A DNA stretch of 31,809 nt from the NCBI GenBank assembly GCA_031289625.1, contig JAITPB010000137.1, positions 1-31,809 of the forward strand, written 5' to 3'. The DNA comes from Clostridiales bacterium. GTDB taxonomy: Bacteria; Bacillota; Clostridia; Lachnospirales; WQUN01. The notes under the pieces are model-generated. The model ran no database searches. It was given only the letters and a program-made list of their open reading frames with translations, and had not been told where the DNA came from. Positions 1 through 7,528 of this stretch are shown here, one piece after another (position 1 is the stretch's first letter; the number at the start of each line of letters is the position of its first letter). Position numbers and translations under genes: made by a program.

Positions 1-1
1 A

Positions 2-217
2 ACAACCGGCTCCGGCGGCGGCACGACTACCGATTCCGGCGGCGTTACGACTACCGATTCTGGTGGCGTCACAACTACTGGTTCCGGCGGCGTCACAACA
101 ACCGGCTCCGGCGGTGTCACAACAACCGGCTCCGGCGGTGTCACGACAACCGATTCCGGCGGCGTCACAACAACCGGCTCCGGCGGTGGCTCGACAACCG
201 GCTCCGGCGGTGGCTCG
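2..217 (+). repeat. 24-bp tandem repeat, nine in-frame copies
   Basis: Nine consecutive 24-bp units encode TT(G/D)SGG(V/G)(T/S). Variation is mostly synonymous or a G/D swap at the third residue. The array probably continues upstream of the window. Confidence 0.85.
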
Positions 218-997
218 ACAACCGATAATGATGACAGTAGCACGACCACCCGCGCTACAACATCTACTTCCGGCGCTGGTACGGGTAGCACGAGTACATC
301 TCGCGGCGTCGTCACAAGCACATTTGTATGGCCAACACCGACTGGCACCCCTAGCGCAACTTCTACATCCGGCGGCGGCTCGACCACTGATGATGACGGT
401 AGAACGACCACCCGCGCTACAACAACTACCGACGACGGGCCAGATCCAGGGACGGCAGAAACGACCACTAGTTCTGTGAGTGCGAGCAGTACGTCTTCAA
501 CGGCGTCGACAGCAAGCACGAGCAGTACATCTTCGACGGCATCGACGGCATCGACAGCGAGCAGCAGCAGTACATCTTCAACGGCATCGACAGCAAGCAC
601 GAGCAGTACGTCTTCGACAGACACTACAACAACCGATACCATTATCCCGACCCCAACTCCGTACTGTGAAACAGCCAAAGAACTGAGCTATTTTGAAGTT
701 GTAGATATCGGCGGAGGCGGTATGGAACTTGAATGGACACACCCACCAGATTTAAAGATATACAAATACGAGATTTTCATGAGTGTGGACAGTCCGGCCG
801 GCCCGTATGATCGCATTGGGGAAAAATTTGTTGGAATAAGCTCGTTTCCTAATACTGTTAAATTTACAGTTGACGGCTTAGCGTCTTATCGGACATATTA
901 TTTTAGAATTGAAGGCGCTTCCCAATATCACCCCTATCGCTACTTATTTACCTATAAGGGGCTTGCCTATCATGAAGGCGTCACCATTACGCCCTAA
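2..997 (+). CDS. Thr/Ser/Gly-repeat surface protein with C-terminal FN3-like domain (3' part)
   Basis: The reading frame is open from the window edge to a TAA at 995-997, so the N-terminus lies outside. The visible 331 residues begin with nine 8-residue units of the type TT(G/D)SGG(V/G)(T/S) at 2-217. A Thr/Asp/Arg linker follows, with two related TTTRATT blocks, then a Ser/Thr/Ala stretch of STSSTAST type (about 476-630). The last ~110 residues have a fibronectin-III-like pattern (ELEWTHPP, YKYEIFMS, LASYRTYYFRIEG). Low-complexity Thr/Ser linkers before a beta-sandwich are typical of secreted or wall-associated stalk proteins, and the linkers could be O-glycosylated; that is inference. No sortase motif or membrane anchor follows the FN3-like part. 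ORFs in the other frames here are products of the repeat. Confidence 0.75.
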   Translation, partial: TTGSGGGTTTDSGGVTTTDSGGVTTTGSGGVTTTGSGGVTTTGSGGVTTTDSGGVTTTGSGGGSTTGSGGGSTTDNDDSSTTTRATTSTSGAGTGSTSTSRGVVTSTFVWPTPTGTPSATSTSGGGSTTDDDGRTTTRATTTTDDGPDPGTAETTTSSVSASSTSSTASTASTSSTSSTASTASTASSSSTSSTASTASTSSTSSTDTTTTDTIIPTPTPYCETAKELSYFEVVDIGGGGMELEWTHPPDLKIYKYEIFMSVDSPAGPYDRIGEKFVGISSFPNTVKFTVDGLASYRTYYFRIEGASQYHPYRYLFTYKGLAYHEGVTITP

Positions 998-1043
998 AGC
1001 AGTTGGACGCCAGCCAAAAACAATCTCAATCCTGTTGCACGGA

Positions 1044-1084
1044 AGAAAAGCCTGGAAGGAAATCATTCCGGGCTTTTCTTTTTG
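1044..1084 (+). terminator. Intrinsic terminator of the repeat-protein gene
   Basis: AGAAAAGCC...GGAA at 1044-1057 pairs with TTCCGGGCTTTTCT at 1066-1079 with one G-T pair, followed by a short T run. It lies about 50 bp after the stop codon. Confidence 0.75.
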
Positions 1085-1128
1085 AACATCAAAAAAGACC
1101 GCGTTTGCAGCAGTCTTTTTTGATGTTC
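1085..1128. terminator. Second hairpin between convergent genes, probably bidirectional
   Basis: AACATCAAAAAAGAC (1085-1099) is the inverse of GTCTTTTTTGATGTT (1113-1127). The A and T runs lie inside the stem, so a GAC...GTC core followed by six T can form on either strand. It lies 26 bp after the groEL stop and probably ends groESL transcription. Confidence 0.65.
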
Positions 1129-1153
1129 GTATTTTATTTTTTTTTGACTTGAC

Positions 1154-2776
1154 TTACATCATGCCCATTCCGCCGCCGCCAGCTGGCATTGGAGGCTCTT
1201 GCTCCTTGATGTCCGTGACGACAGCTTCTGTGGTCAGCAGCGTAGAAGCCACGCTGGTGGCGTTCTGCAAGGCGCTGCGGGTTACTTTGGTCGGATCGAT
1301 AATGCCCGCTTCCACCATATTCACATATTTTTCCGCGATAACGTCGAACCCAATGCCGTCTTCTTTCTCCAGAAGCTTATCGACCACAACGGAACCTTCC
1401 AGGCCCGCGTTTTCAACGATCCGGTGGACAGGCGCCTCAAGCGCTTTAAGAACAATGGCGGCGCCGGTTTTTTCGTCTCCGGTTAAGCTCTCCCATACTT
1501 TTTTCACAGCCTTGGAGGCATGAATGTACGCCGAGCCGCCGCCGCAGAGGATGCCTTCCTCGACAGCCGCGCGGGTTGCCGCCAAAGCGTCTTCCATACG
1601 AAGTTTCTTTTCTTTCAGTTCGGTCTCTGTCGGCGCCCCGACTTTAATGACCGCAACGCCGCCTGAAAGTTTGGCCAGCCGTTCCTGCAATTTTTCTCTG
1701 TCAAAATCGGATGTGGTTTCCTCAATCTGCGATTTGATTTGGCCGATGCGCGCGTTGATAGACTTTTTATCGCCAGCGCCGTCTATGATAATCGTGTTTT
1801 CTTTTTCTACTTTTACTGTTTTAGCGCGGCCCAGGGAATCAACGGTCGCATCTTTCAGATCCAGGCCGACTTCATCGGAGATCACTTGCCCGCCGGTCAG
1901 AATCGCGATGTCTTCTAGCATTGCTTTCCGTCTGTCGCCAAAGCCGGGCGCTTTGACCGCCACACATTGGAACGTGCCGCGCAGTTTGTTCAGCACCAGC
2001 GTGGTCAAAGCCTCGCCTTCCACGTCTTCCGCGATCATCAGCAGCTTCGCGCCGGTTTGCACGATTTGCTCCAGAATCGGCAGAATGTCCTGAATGTTTG
2101 AGATTTTCTTATCGGTGATAAGTATATAGGGATTGTCCAACTGGGCAACCATTTTTTCCATGTCGGTACACATGTACGCGGAAAGATAGCCGCGGTCAAA
2201 TTGCATACCTTCCACAAGCTCCAATTCCGTGTTCATGGTTTTGGATTCTTCTACGGTGATAACGCCGTCGCTGGTCACTTTCTCCATGGCGTCCGCAATC
2301 ATTGTGCCGATTTCTACATACCCTGCGGAGATGGCGGCGACTTTCGCGATGTGATTTTTGCCGTCCACTTTCTGGCTCATGCCTTTGATGGCTTCTACCG
2401 CCGCATTGGTCGCTTGCGCCATGCCGCCGCGGATGATAATCGGGTTGGCGCCCGCGGCGATATTTTTCAGCCCCTCATGAATCATGGCGTGCGCCAGCAC
2501 AGTTGCGGTCGTGGTGCCGTCGCCCGCCACGTCGTTGGTCTTGGTGGCGACTTCTTTCACCAATTGCGCGCCCATATTTTCAAACGGATCTTCCAGTTCA
2601 ATTTCTTTTGCGATCGTCACGCCGTCATTCGTGATCAGAGGCGTGCCATATTTTTTGTCTAATACAACATTGCGGCCTTTGGGGCCTAATGTCACGCTGA
2701 TGGTTGACGCCAATTTATCTACACCCGCCAGAAGAGCAGCTCTCGCGTCTGTGCCGTATTTGATTTGTTTTGCCAT
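1154..2776 (-). CDS. groEL: Chaperonin GroEL (Hsp60)
   Basis: A 540-residue protein, the normal GroEL length. Subunits form the 14-mer that folds proteins in an ATP-driven cage capped by GroES in the cytoplasm. Visible features are the N-terminal MAKQIKYG, the nucleotide-binding LGPKGRNVVLD (about 30-40) and GDGTTTAT (85-92), and the C-terminal Gly/Met tail GGGGMGMM. A start five codons upstream is possible, but the ATG at 2776 has GGAGG at 2783-2787 at the right distance and gives the family N-terminus. It lies 27 bp after groES and must be cotranscribed from the CIRCE-controlled promoter. Nothing is unusual in it. Confidence 0.98.
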   Translation of the reverse strand: MAKQIKYGTDARAALLAGVDKLASTISVTLGPKGRNVVLDKKYGTPLITNDGVTIAKEIELEDPFENMGAQLVKEVATKTNDVAGDGTTTATVLAHAMIHEGLKNIAAGANPIIIRGGMAQATNAAVEAIKGMSQKVDGKNHIAKVAAISAGYVEIGTMIADAMEKVTSDGVITVEESKTMNTELELVEGMQFDRGYLSAYMCTDMEKMVAQLDNPYILITDKKISNIQDILPILEQIVQTGAKLLMIAEDVEGEALTTLVLNKLRGTFQCVAVKAPGFGDRRKAMLEDIAILTGGQVISDEVGLDLKDATVDSLGRAKTVKVEKENTIIIDGAGDKKSINARIGQIKSQIEETTSDFDREKLQERLAKLSGGVAVIKVGAPTETELKEKKLRMEDALAATRAAVEEGILCGGGSAYIHASKAVKKVWESLTGDEKTGAAIVLKALEAPVHRIVENAGLEGSVVVDKLLEKEDGIGFDVIAEKYVNMVEAGIIDPTKVTRSALQNATSVASTLLTTEAVVTDIKEQEPPMPAGGGGMGMM

Positions 2777-2803
2777 AAAATTTTCCTCCAAAATAATTCG
2801 TTT

Positions 2804-3088
2804 TTATTCCACAATGGCCAGAATATCGCTTTGCTTCACAATAATGTACTCATCTTTGTCCAACTTGATCTCGGTGCCTGCGTATTTGGAATAAATAATT
2901 TTGTCGCCGGCTTTCACTTCCATTTTGATTTCTTTGCCGTCTACGACGCCGCCCGGCCCCACCGCGATAACTTCCGCCTGCTGCGGTTTTTCTTTGGCCT
3001 GGTTGGGCAGCACGATGCCGGACTTAGTCACTTCTTCCGCCTCTAACTGCTTGATAACCACTCTGTCGCCCAAAGGTTTGAGATTCAT
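2804..3088 (-). CDS. groES: Co-chaperonin GroES (Hsp10)
   Basis: A 94-residue protein with the GroES pattern: N-terminal LKPLGDRVVIKQ, a mobile loop (KSGIVLP, about 22-28), and C-terminal KYAGTEIKLDKDEYIIVKQSDILAIVE-type ending. It caps the GroEL ring. A GGAGG site precedes the ATG. It is the first gene of the groES-groEL operon, directly behind a CIRCE operator and a sigma-A-like promoter. Confidence 0.98.
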   Translation of the reverse strand: MNLKPLGDRVVIKQLEAEEVTKSGIVLPNQAKEKPQQAEVIAVGPGGVVDGKEIKMEVKAGDKIIYSKYAGTEIKLDKDEYIIVKQSDILAIVE

Positions 3089-3119
3089 ACGTTTACCTCC
3101 GATTTATTGAATTTCATTA

Positions 3120-3146
3120 TTAGCACTCACTCTAATTGAGTGCTAA
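3120..3146 (-). promoter_or_regulatory. CIRCE operator (HrcA binding site)
   Basis: Perfect TTAGCACTC, 9-nt spacer, GAGTGCTAA. This is the classical inverted repeat bound by the heat-shock repressor HrcA. It lies between the groES promoter and its start codon. No hrcA gene is in the window. Confidence 0.97.
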
Positions 3147-3157
3147 CCACATGTAAT

Positions 3158-3186
3158 ATATTAGTATCCAGCTATTATGAATGCAA
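3158..3186 (-). promoter_or_regulatory. Sigma-A-like promoter of groES-groEL
   Basis: On the minus strand: TTGCAT (3181-3186), 17-nt spacer, TAATAT (3158-3163). Transcription would start next to the CIRCE element, as needed for HrcA repression. Confidence 0.75.
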
Positions 3187-3275
3187 ACGCATTGATCAGC
3201 CAGAATAAGGCAATAATAATTATTGACAGGCATTACGTCGTTTAATCACGCTAAATCTCCCAATTATAAATTTTT

Positions 3276-4142
3276 TCATAAAGTTGTGCTGCTGCGGTCA
3301 TCCTGGCTGTCTTCGGAAAGGACGTCTGCGGGCGCGCTGTCAATTTCCAACACCATCGCGCGCATTTCTTCCGCCAAAAAGGCGCAAGCCCCCTCCTTCT
3401 CCGCATATACCTGAAGAATTTGATCGGACAGCGCCCGCACATAAAAGGCGAACAGCCCCACTCTTTCCCCGCTCAAATAACCGGCGGCATGGAAGGCTTT
3501 GCACAGGAGGAGAATCGCCTGGCAGGTTTCGTTGACATCGGGCATGTCACGGATCTCTTTGTGATAAGAATGTTTTTGGTTGTCGTGAATGAAAAAAAAC
3601 CATTCCCCGCTGGCTGTCTCAATAATTTCGCGCTGATCGGTCTCCGGCAGATCCTTAAAATAAATAAAATCAAAAAAGGCGTCCAAATTCAATTCCAGCT
3701 CCGAGATCTTCCGCGTCAAGGCGTTCAGGGTCATGAGCTTCCAATGATCGCCGAAAAAGCCGCGCGAAAACGAGACGCTCCACTGTATCGGCCGGTAATA
3801 AATACTGTTTTTGATGTAGCGGGTGATCAGCCATTCCTCGTCGTGCCTTTTATCAATCAGCCCGGTATAACGCAGCAGGGCCAGATTTCTCCGGGCGATC
3901 ATATTATCGGGATCGAGATCCAGCACTTCGTAAAAATATCCTGGGCTTTGCGTTTCGATGCCGCGGCGAAGCTTTGCCTCAATCGCAGCGGCCTGATCCG
4001 CCTCTTGATCCAGTTGATGAAACGCCTGAGCGGCCTTGAAAATGATGCGGACGCCGCAGTTTGGGCACGGAGCCGCTTCTTGCGCGTCGTCAAGCTCAAT
4101 ACCCGCGCCGCAGCTTGGGCATTTGACCGGCGTTAGCGCCAT
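3276..4142 (-). CDS. Zinc-ribbon protein of unknown function
   Basis: A 288-residue protein I do not recognise beyond its N-terminus. CPSC (8-11) and CPNC (26-29) form a four-cysteine zinc ribbon. A segment around residues 60-95 (YFYEVLDLDPDNMIARRNLALL) resembles a single TPR-like helical hairpin. The rest is predicted helical, with many aromatic and charged residues and no catalytic motif I can name. There is no signal peptide or membrane span, so it is probably cytoplasmic. The ATG at 4142 has AGAAGG upstream; a GTG three codons earlier overlaps that site and is less likely. It starts 25 bp after the DNA glycosylase gene on the same strand, so the two are probably cotranscribed. Confidence 0.8.
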   Translation of the reverse strand: MALTPVKCPSCGAGIELDDAQEAAPCPNCGVRIIFKAAQAFHQLDQEADQAAAIEAKLRRGIETQSPGYFYEVLDLDPDNMIARRNLALLRYTGLIDKRHDEEWLITRYIKNSIYYRPIQWSVSFSRGFFGDHWKLMTLNALTRKISELELNLDAFFDFIYFKDLPETDQREIIETASGEWFFFIHDNQKHSYHKEIRDMPDVNETCQAILLLCKAFHAAGYLSGERVGLFAFYVRALSDQILQVYAEKEGACAFLAEEMRAMVLEIDSAPADVLSEDSQDDRSSTTL

Positions 4143-4167
4143 ATACGCCACCTTCTTTCTTTTTGCT

Positions 4168-5088
4168 TCATCCTATTTTCGGGGAGTGTTCTTGAGAACT
4201 TGTCTGCCGCCGCGCTTGCGCAAACAGATATTGCTGCGCGTAACCCGCCAAATCGCCGAATTGATTTTGAGCCAGCCGCTGAATGGCGTCCAGGGACGTC
4301 TTTTGATCGTGAAAATAGCGGCGCTCCATTGTCCGTTTGATCCAAACGTCCGTGGGAAAAACATCTGTCTTCTGATAGGCGAAGAGCAGCGCGCAGTCCG
4401 CAATTTTGGGGCCGACGCCCTGGATGGAGGTCAAAATTGTTCTGGCCTGGCTGGAAGGCGCGTCAGCCAAAGCAGACAAATCCACATCGCCAGAGGCAAT
4501 TTTATGCGCCGCGTCCAGTATGTACTTGCCTCGAAAACCTGTCTTGCATTTTTGCAAGGCGTCCAGCGTCAGGCGTCCGATCTGATCCGGCGAAGGAAAC
4601 GAGTGCCATCCATCGGAAAGAGGCTGACCAAAAGTTTGGGTGATGGTTTGCGCCATCTGTTTTACGCGCGCGATATTGTTATTTTGGGAAAGGATGAAAG
4701 AGAGCAGGCATTCCCAAGGATCCTGCTTGAGAATCCGGATGCCCGGAGAGCATTGGACAGCCGCGCACATGATAAGATCGTTTTCCGATAAGGTTTCTTT
4801 GATCGATTGATAATCGCGCCGCAAATCAAAAAAAGGAATCCACACGGTTTCAAACTCTTGGATATCCGTGGGGAAGAAAAACGCGGCGTTTTGATCCTGG
4901 CGCACACGCAGAACTTTAGAAAACGCCGTGAGGCTGTATTCCTTGGAAGTACCCGGCGATTCGGTTTCAATCCGGCGATATTGAAAAAATTGTCCGCATT
5001 CCAGCGTTTCATCTATGGCAAAGCTGCCGCAGTCCACGAGCAGGACGCCGGAGCCGTGGCTTTCATATCGCAGCGAATGCTGGTTCAT
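4168..5088 (-). CDS. ogg: 8-oxoguanine DNA glycosylase/lyase, OGG1 family
   Basis: A 306-residue base-excision repair enzyme that would remove 8-oxoguanine and nick the abasic strand. The layout is that of OGG1: an N-terminal TBP-like domain with DETLECGQFFQYRR (26-39), SFILSQNNNIARV (130-142), GFRGKYI (184-190), and the helix-hairpin-helix IQGVGPKIADC (222-232). K228 in the hairpin is the expected Schiff-base lysine and D247 in VFPTDVWI the expected catalytic aspartate. Start at ATG 5088 with GGAGG upstream. It is transcribed away from the nuoE-like operon and is followed 25 bp later by the zinc-ribbon gene. The bacterial OGG1 type occurs mainly in clostridia and a few other anaerobes. Confidence 0.92.
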   Translation of the reverse strand: MNQHSLRYESHGSGVLLVDCGSFAIDETLECGQFFQYRRIETESPGTSKEYSLTAFSKVLRVRQDQNAAFFFPTDIQEFETVWIPFFDLRRDYQSIKETLSENDLIMCAAVQCSPGIRILKQDPWECLLSFILSQNNNIARVKQMAQTITQTFGQPLSDGWHSFPSPDQIGRLTLDALQKCKTGFRGKYILDAAHKIASGDVDLSALADAPSSQARTILTSIQGVGPKIADCALLFAYQKTDVFPTDVWIKRTMERRYFHDQKTSLDAIQRLAQNQFGDLAGYAQQYLFAQARRQTSSQEHSPKIG

Positions 5089-5109
5089 GTCAAAAAAGCC
5101 TCCTTCCTG

Positions 5110-5138
5110 TTTTCAGAACCTGCGCATCGTGTTATACT
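5110..5138 (+). promoter_or_regulatory. Probable promoter of the NuoE/NuoF oxidoreductase operon
   Basis: TTTTCA (5110-5115), 17-nt spacer, TATACT (5133-5138), about 90 bp before the nuoE-like ATG. The -35 is weak. A 10-bp direct repeat (5143-5162) lies just downstream. Confidence 0.5.
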
Positions 5139-5142
5139 GATG

Positions 5143-5162
5143 AAGAATCATAAAGAATCATT
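5143..5162 (+). repeat. Tandem 10-bp direct repeat next to the promoter
   Basis: AAGAATCATA followed at once by AAGAATCATT, starting 5 nt after the -10 box. The position suits a regulator site; no known operator consensus was recognised. Confidence 0.5.
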
Positions 5163-5228
5163 AAAGGAGATCAAAATCTGGCGTTTTGCGTCTTATTTTA
5201 TTCCTATTGAAAGGCGGATGCAATAGGC

Positions 5229-5711
5229 ATGTGGGATAACCCCCAAGAAAAATATCCGGAATTACAGCCCATTCTCCATCAACACAAAGACGAGCAAGGC
5301 AGTCTCATCACTATTTTGCAGAAAGCACAAGCGCTTTACGGTTATTTGCCGCTGAGTCTGCTGGAGCATATCGCGCGGGCAACGGGCGTCAAGCCCGCGA
5401 AGGTTTACGGCGTGGCCTCTTTTTATGCGCAGTTTCGGCTGACGCCCATCGGCAAATATTTAATCCTGTTGTGTGAGGGCACAGCTTGCCATGTCAACGG
5501 CGCCAAAGCGATTGAAGGCGCGCTGATGGAGGAATTGGGCGTTCCCGCGGGCGGCACGACAACAGACGGCCTGTTTACCTTAAACAGCGTCGCTTGCCTG
5601 GGCTGCTGCAGTCTCTCGCCCGTGATGATGATCAACGGCGAGACCTATGGCGGCCTGACGCCGGAAAAAGCTCGAAAGATTATCCGGGCACTGCGGGAGG
5701 CGGCGGCATGA
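5229..5711 (+). CDS. nuoE: NuoE-like [2Fe-2S] subunit of a soluble NAD(P)H oxidoreductase
   Basis: A 160-residue protein of the 24-kDa complex I subunit family, as in HydC/HndA-type subunits. Residues 1-70 form the helical N-terminal part (ALYGYLPLSLLEHIARATG, KVYGVASFYAQF). The thioredoxin-like domain carries the [2Fe-2S] ligands C82, C87, C123 and C127 in CEGTACHVNGA and CLGCCSLSP. In this family it relays electrons next to the NuoF FMN site. The ATG at 5229 has only a weak upstream site (GAAAGGCGG, somewhat distant). Its stop overlaps the next start as ATGA, so the subunits are translationally coupled. No membrane subunit of complex I is nearby, so the enzyme should be cytoplasmic. Confidence 0.93.
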   Translation: MWDNPQEKYPELQPILHQHKDEQGSLITILQKAQALYGYLPLSLLEHIARATGVKPAKVYGVASFYAQFRLTPIGKYLILLCEGTACHVNGAKAIEGALMEELGVPAGGTTTDGLFTLNSVACLGCCSLSPVMMINGETYGGLTPEKARKIIRALREAAA

Positions 5712-7492
5712 AGATCAGCATCGGCAAAGGCAGCTGCGGGCTGGCGGCTGGCGCGGGTAAAATATCCGATTATTTTAGCAAACGCGCGCGTGCGGAAAAC
5801 ATGGATTTGGAAATAGGCGTCACGGGCTGCATCGGCATGTGTTATCTGGAACCGATTGTGACCCTGACGGACGATTGCCCGGGCAATCTCCTGGGCGATC
5901 GCCCAGACAATCGTCCGGATAAAATTTACGTGAAAGTGGATCAGGCGGCGGCGGATGAAATTCTCCTGCTGTGCCAGGGGCGCGAGAACAACGCGGGCCA
6001 ATATGAATTGCAGGAAGAAGACCGGGCGGTCTTAAACCGTCAGACGCGCGTCGCGCTGCGCAACTGCGGCCTTGTGGATCCGGAGAACATAGAGGATTAT
6101 ATCACGCGCGGCGGATATGAGGCGCTGCGAAAATGTCTGCGGGAAATGACGTCCGCTCAAATCATTGAGGAGATCAAAGTTTCGGGCTTGGCGGGACGCG
6201 GCGGCGCGGGTTTTCCGACGTGGTTTAAATGGCGCGCTCTGCGGGACGCCAAAGGCGAAACGAAATATATGATCTGCAATGCGGACGAAGGCGATCCAGG
6301 CGCTTTTATGGACCGGTCGGTTATCGAAAGCGATCCGCATACCGTGATCGAAGGTATGTTAATCGGCGCGCGCGCGACAGGGGCTTCTCAAGGCATTGTC
6401 TATGTCCGCGCCGAATACCCGCTGGCCATAAAGCGTCTGGAAAACGCCATCCAACAAGCGCGGGACAGAGGTTTTTTGCAAGAGCGCGTTCTGGATACCG
6501 ATTTTAGTTTTGACATTCGCGTGAAAGTGGGCGCGGGCGCGTTTGTCTGCGGGGAAGAGACGGCGCTCATCGCCTCCCTGGAAGGAGAACGCGGTATGCC
6601 GCGCCTGAAACCGCCGTTCCCCGCGCAAAAAGGCTTCTTTCAGCGGCCAAGCAACATCAACAATGTGGAAACGTACGCCAATGTGCCCTGGATTTTATCG
6701 CGCGGCGGGCAGGCCTTCGCGGCCATGGGCACGGAACACAGCAAAGGAACGAAAGTTTTCGCGCTGACCGGCAAAATTCAAAAAGGCGGCTTAGTGGAAA
6801 TCCCCATGGGTTCCAGCATCCGAGATGTGATCGAAGGCGTGGGCGGCGGCGTAAAAGAAGGACGCGCCTTAAAGGCCGTGCAATTGGGCGGCCCTTCGGG
6901 CGGCTGTCTCCCCGCCGAACTTCTTGAAACCATCATTGATTATCAGACGCTGGCGGCAACAGGGGCGATCATGGGTTCCGGCGGTATGGTGGTCATGGAC
7001 AGCGCCACCTGTATGGTGGACATGGCGCGGTTTTTTTTGGACTTTACCTGCAAAGAATCCTGCGGCAAATGTGTCCAGTGCCGCGTGGGCACAAAACGGA
7101 TGCTGGAAATTCTAGAGCGGATTACAAAGGGCGAGGGGCGTCCGGGAGATATCGAGCGCCTGGAAGTCTTAGGCCAGCACATCAAAGAAGGGTCGCTCTG
7201 CGGCCTGGGCCAAACCGCGCCGAACCCTGTACTGACGACGATCCGTTACTTCCGTCATGAATACGAAGAACATATTGAGCGGAAAAAATGCGCCGCAAAG
7301 CGGTGCAAGGCGCTGTTAAGCTATCGGATTGACGGGGAAAAATGTACCGGGTGTACGCTGTGCTCGAAACGCTGCCCGGCCAAAGCCATTTCCGGCGAAG
7401 CGAAAAAGCCGCATCGCGTTGACGGGACGCTCTGTGTCAAGTGCGGCAAATGTGCGGAATCCTGCCGGTTCAGCGCGGTGGTGGTGGAATAA
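5708..7492 (+). CDS. nuoF: NuoF-like NADH/FMN/FeS subunit with extra ferredoxin domains
   Basis: A 594-residue protein in the long form known from HydB/HndC subunits. An N-terminal thioredoxin-like [2Fe-2S] domain (C10, C41, C45) comes first. The 51-kDa core follows: LAGRGGAGFPTWFKW (161-175, NADH/FMN loop), NADEGDPGAFMDR (191-203) and GAGAFVCGEETALI (275-288). An SLBB segment, then the [4Fe-4S] ligands C452, C455, C458 and C498. The C-terminus has two ferredoxin clusters (C546/549/552/556 and C576/579/582/586). It would oxidise or reduce NAD(H) at FMN. The chosen ATG has GGGAGG upstream and gives the family N-terminus; an in-frame start at 5594 lies inside nuoE and is rejected. RPDNRP(D) at 65-71 recurs in the next gene. 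Confidence 0.95.
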   Translation: MKISIGKGSCGLAAGAGKISDYFSKRARAENMDLEIGVTGCIGMCYLEPIVTLTDDCPGNLLGDRPDNRPDKIYVKVDQAAADEILLLCQGRENNAGQYELQEEDRAVLNRQTRVALRNCGLVDPENIEDYITRGGYEALRKCLREMTSAQIIEEIKVSGLAGRGGAGFPTWFKWRALRDAKGETKYMICNADEGDPGAFMDRSVIESDPHTVIEGMLIGARATGASQGIVYVRAEYPLAIKRLENAIQQARDRGFLQERVLDTDFSFDIRVKVGAGAFVCGEETALIASLEGERGMPRLKPPFPAQKGFFQRPSNINNVETYANVPWILSRGGQAFAAMGTEHSKGTKVFALTGKIQKGGLVEIPMGSSIRDVIEGVGGGVKEGRALKAVQLGGPSGGCLPAELLETIIDYQTLAATGAIMGSGGMVVMDSATCMVDMARFFLDFTCKESCGKCVQCRVGTKRMLEILERITKGEGRPGDIERLEVLGQHIKEGSLCGLGQTAPNPVLTTIRYFRHEYEEHIERKKCAAKRCKALLSYRIDGEKCTGCTLCSKRCPAKAISGEAKKPHRVDGTLCVKCGKCAESCRFSAVVVE

Positions 7493-7514
7493 ATTTTTTT
7501 GCGTTAAAATCCGC

Positions 7515-7522
7515 AAGAGGAG
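7515..7522 (+). promoter_or_regulatory. Ribosome binding site that fixes the fusion-protein start
   Basis: AAGAGGAG lies directly against an ATG at 7523 but 6 nt before the ATG at 7529. The second start is therefore the better one. Confidence 0.6.
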
Positions 7523-7528
7523 ATGGAC

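Noticed and set aside
63..686. 138- and 68-aa ORFs rich in Gln/Pro/Arg in the third frame
   Set aside because: They arise from the 24-bp repeat read out of frame; the continuous frame is the Thr/Ser/Gly one ending at 997.
1149..2093. Plus-strand ORFs inside groEL (124 and 189 aa)
   Set aside because: They are antisense shadows of a clear groEL reading frame with no ribosome site or family resemblance.
5140..5226. 28-residue leader ORF before the nuoE-like gene
   Set aside because: Its ATG is 2 nt after the -10 box, so it could not be translated from that promoter.
5594..5707. N-terminal extension of the NuoF-like protein
   Set aside because: It lies inside nuoE in another frame; ATG 5708 has GGGAGG and the ATGA overlap.
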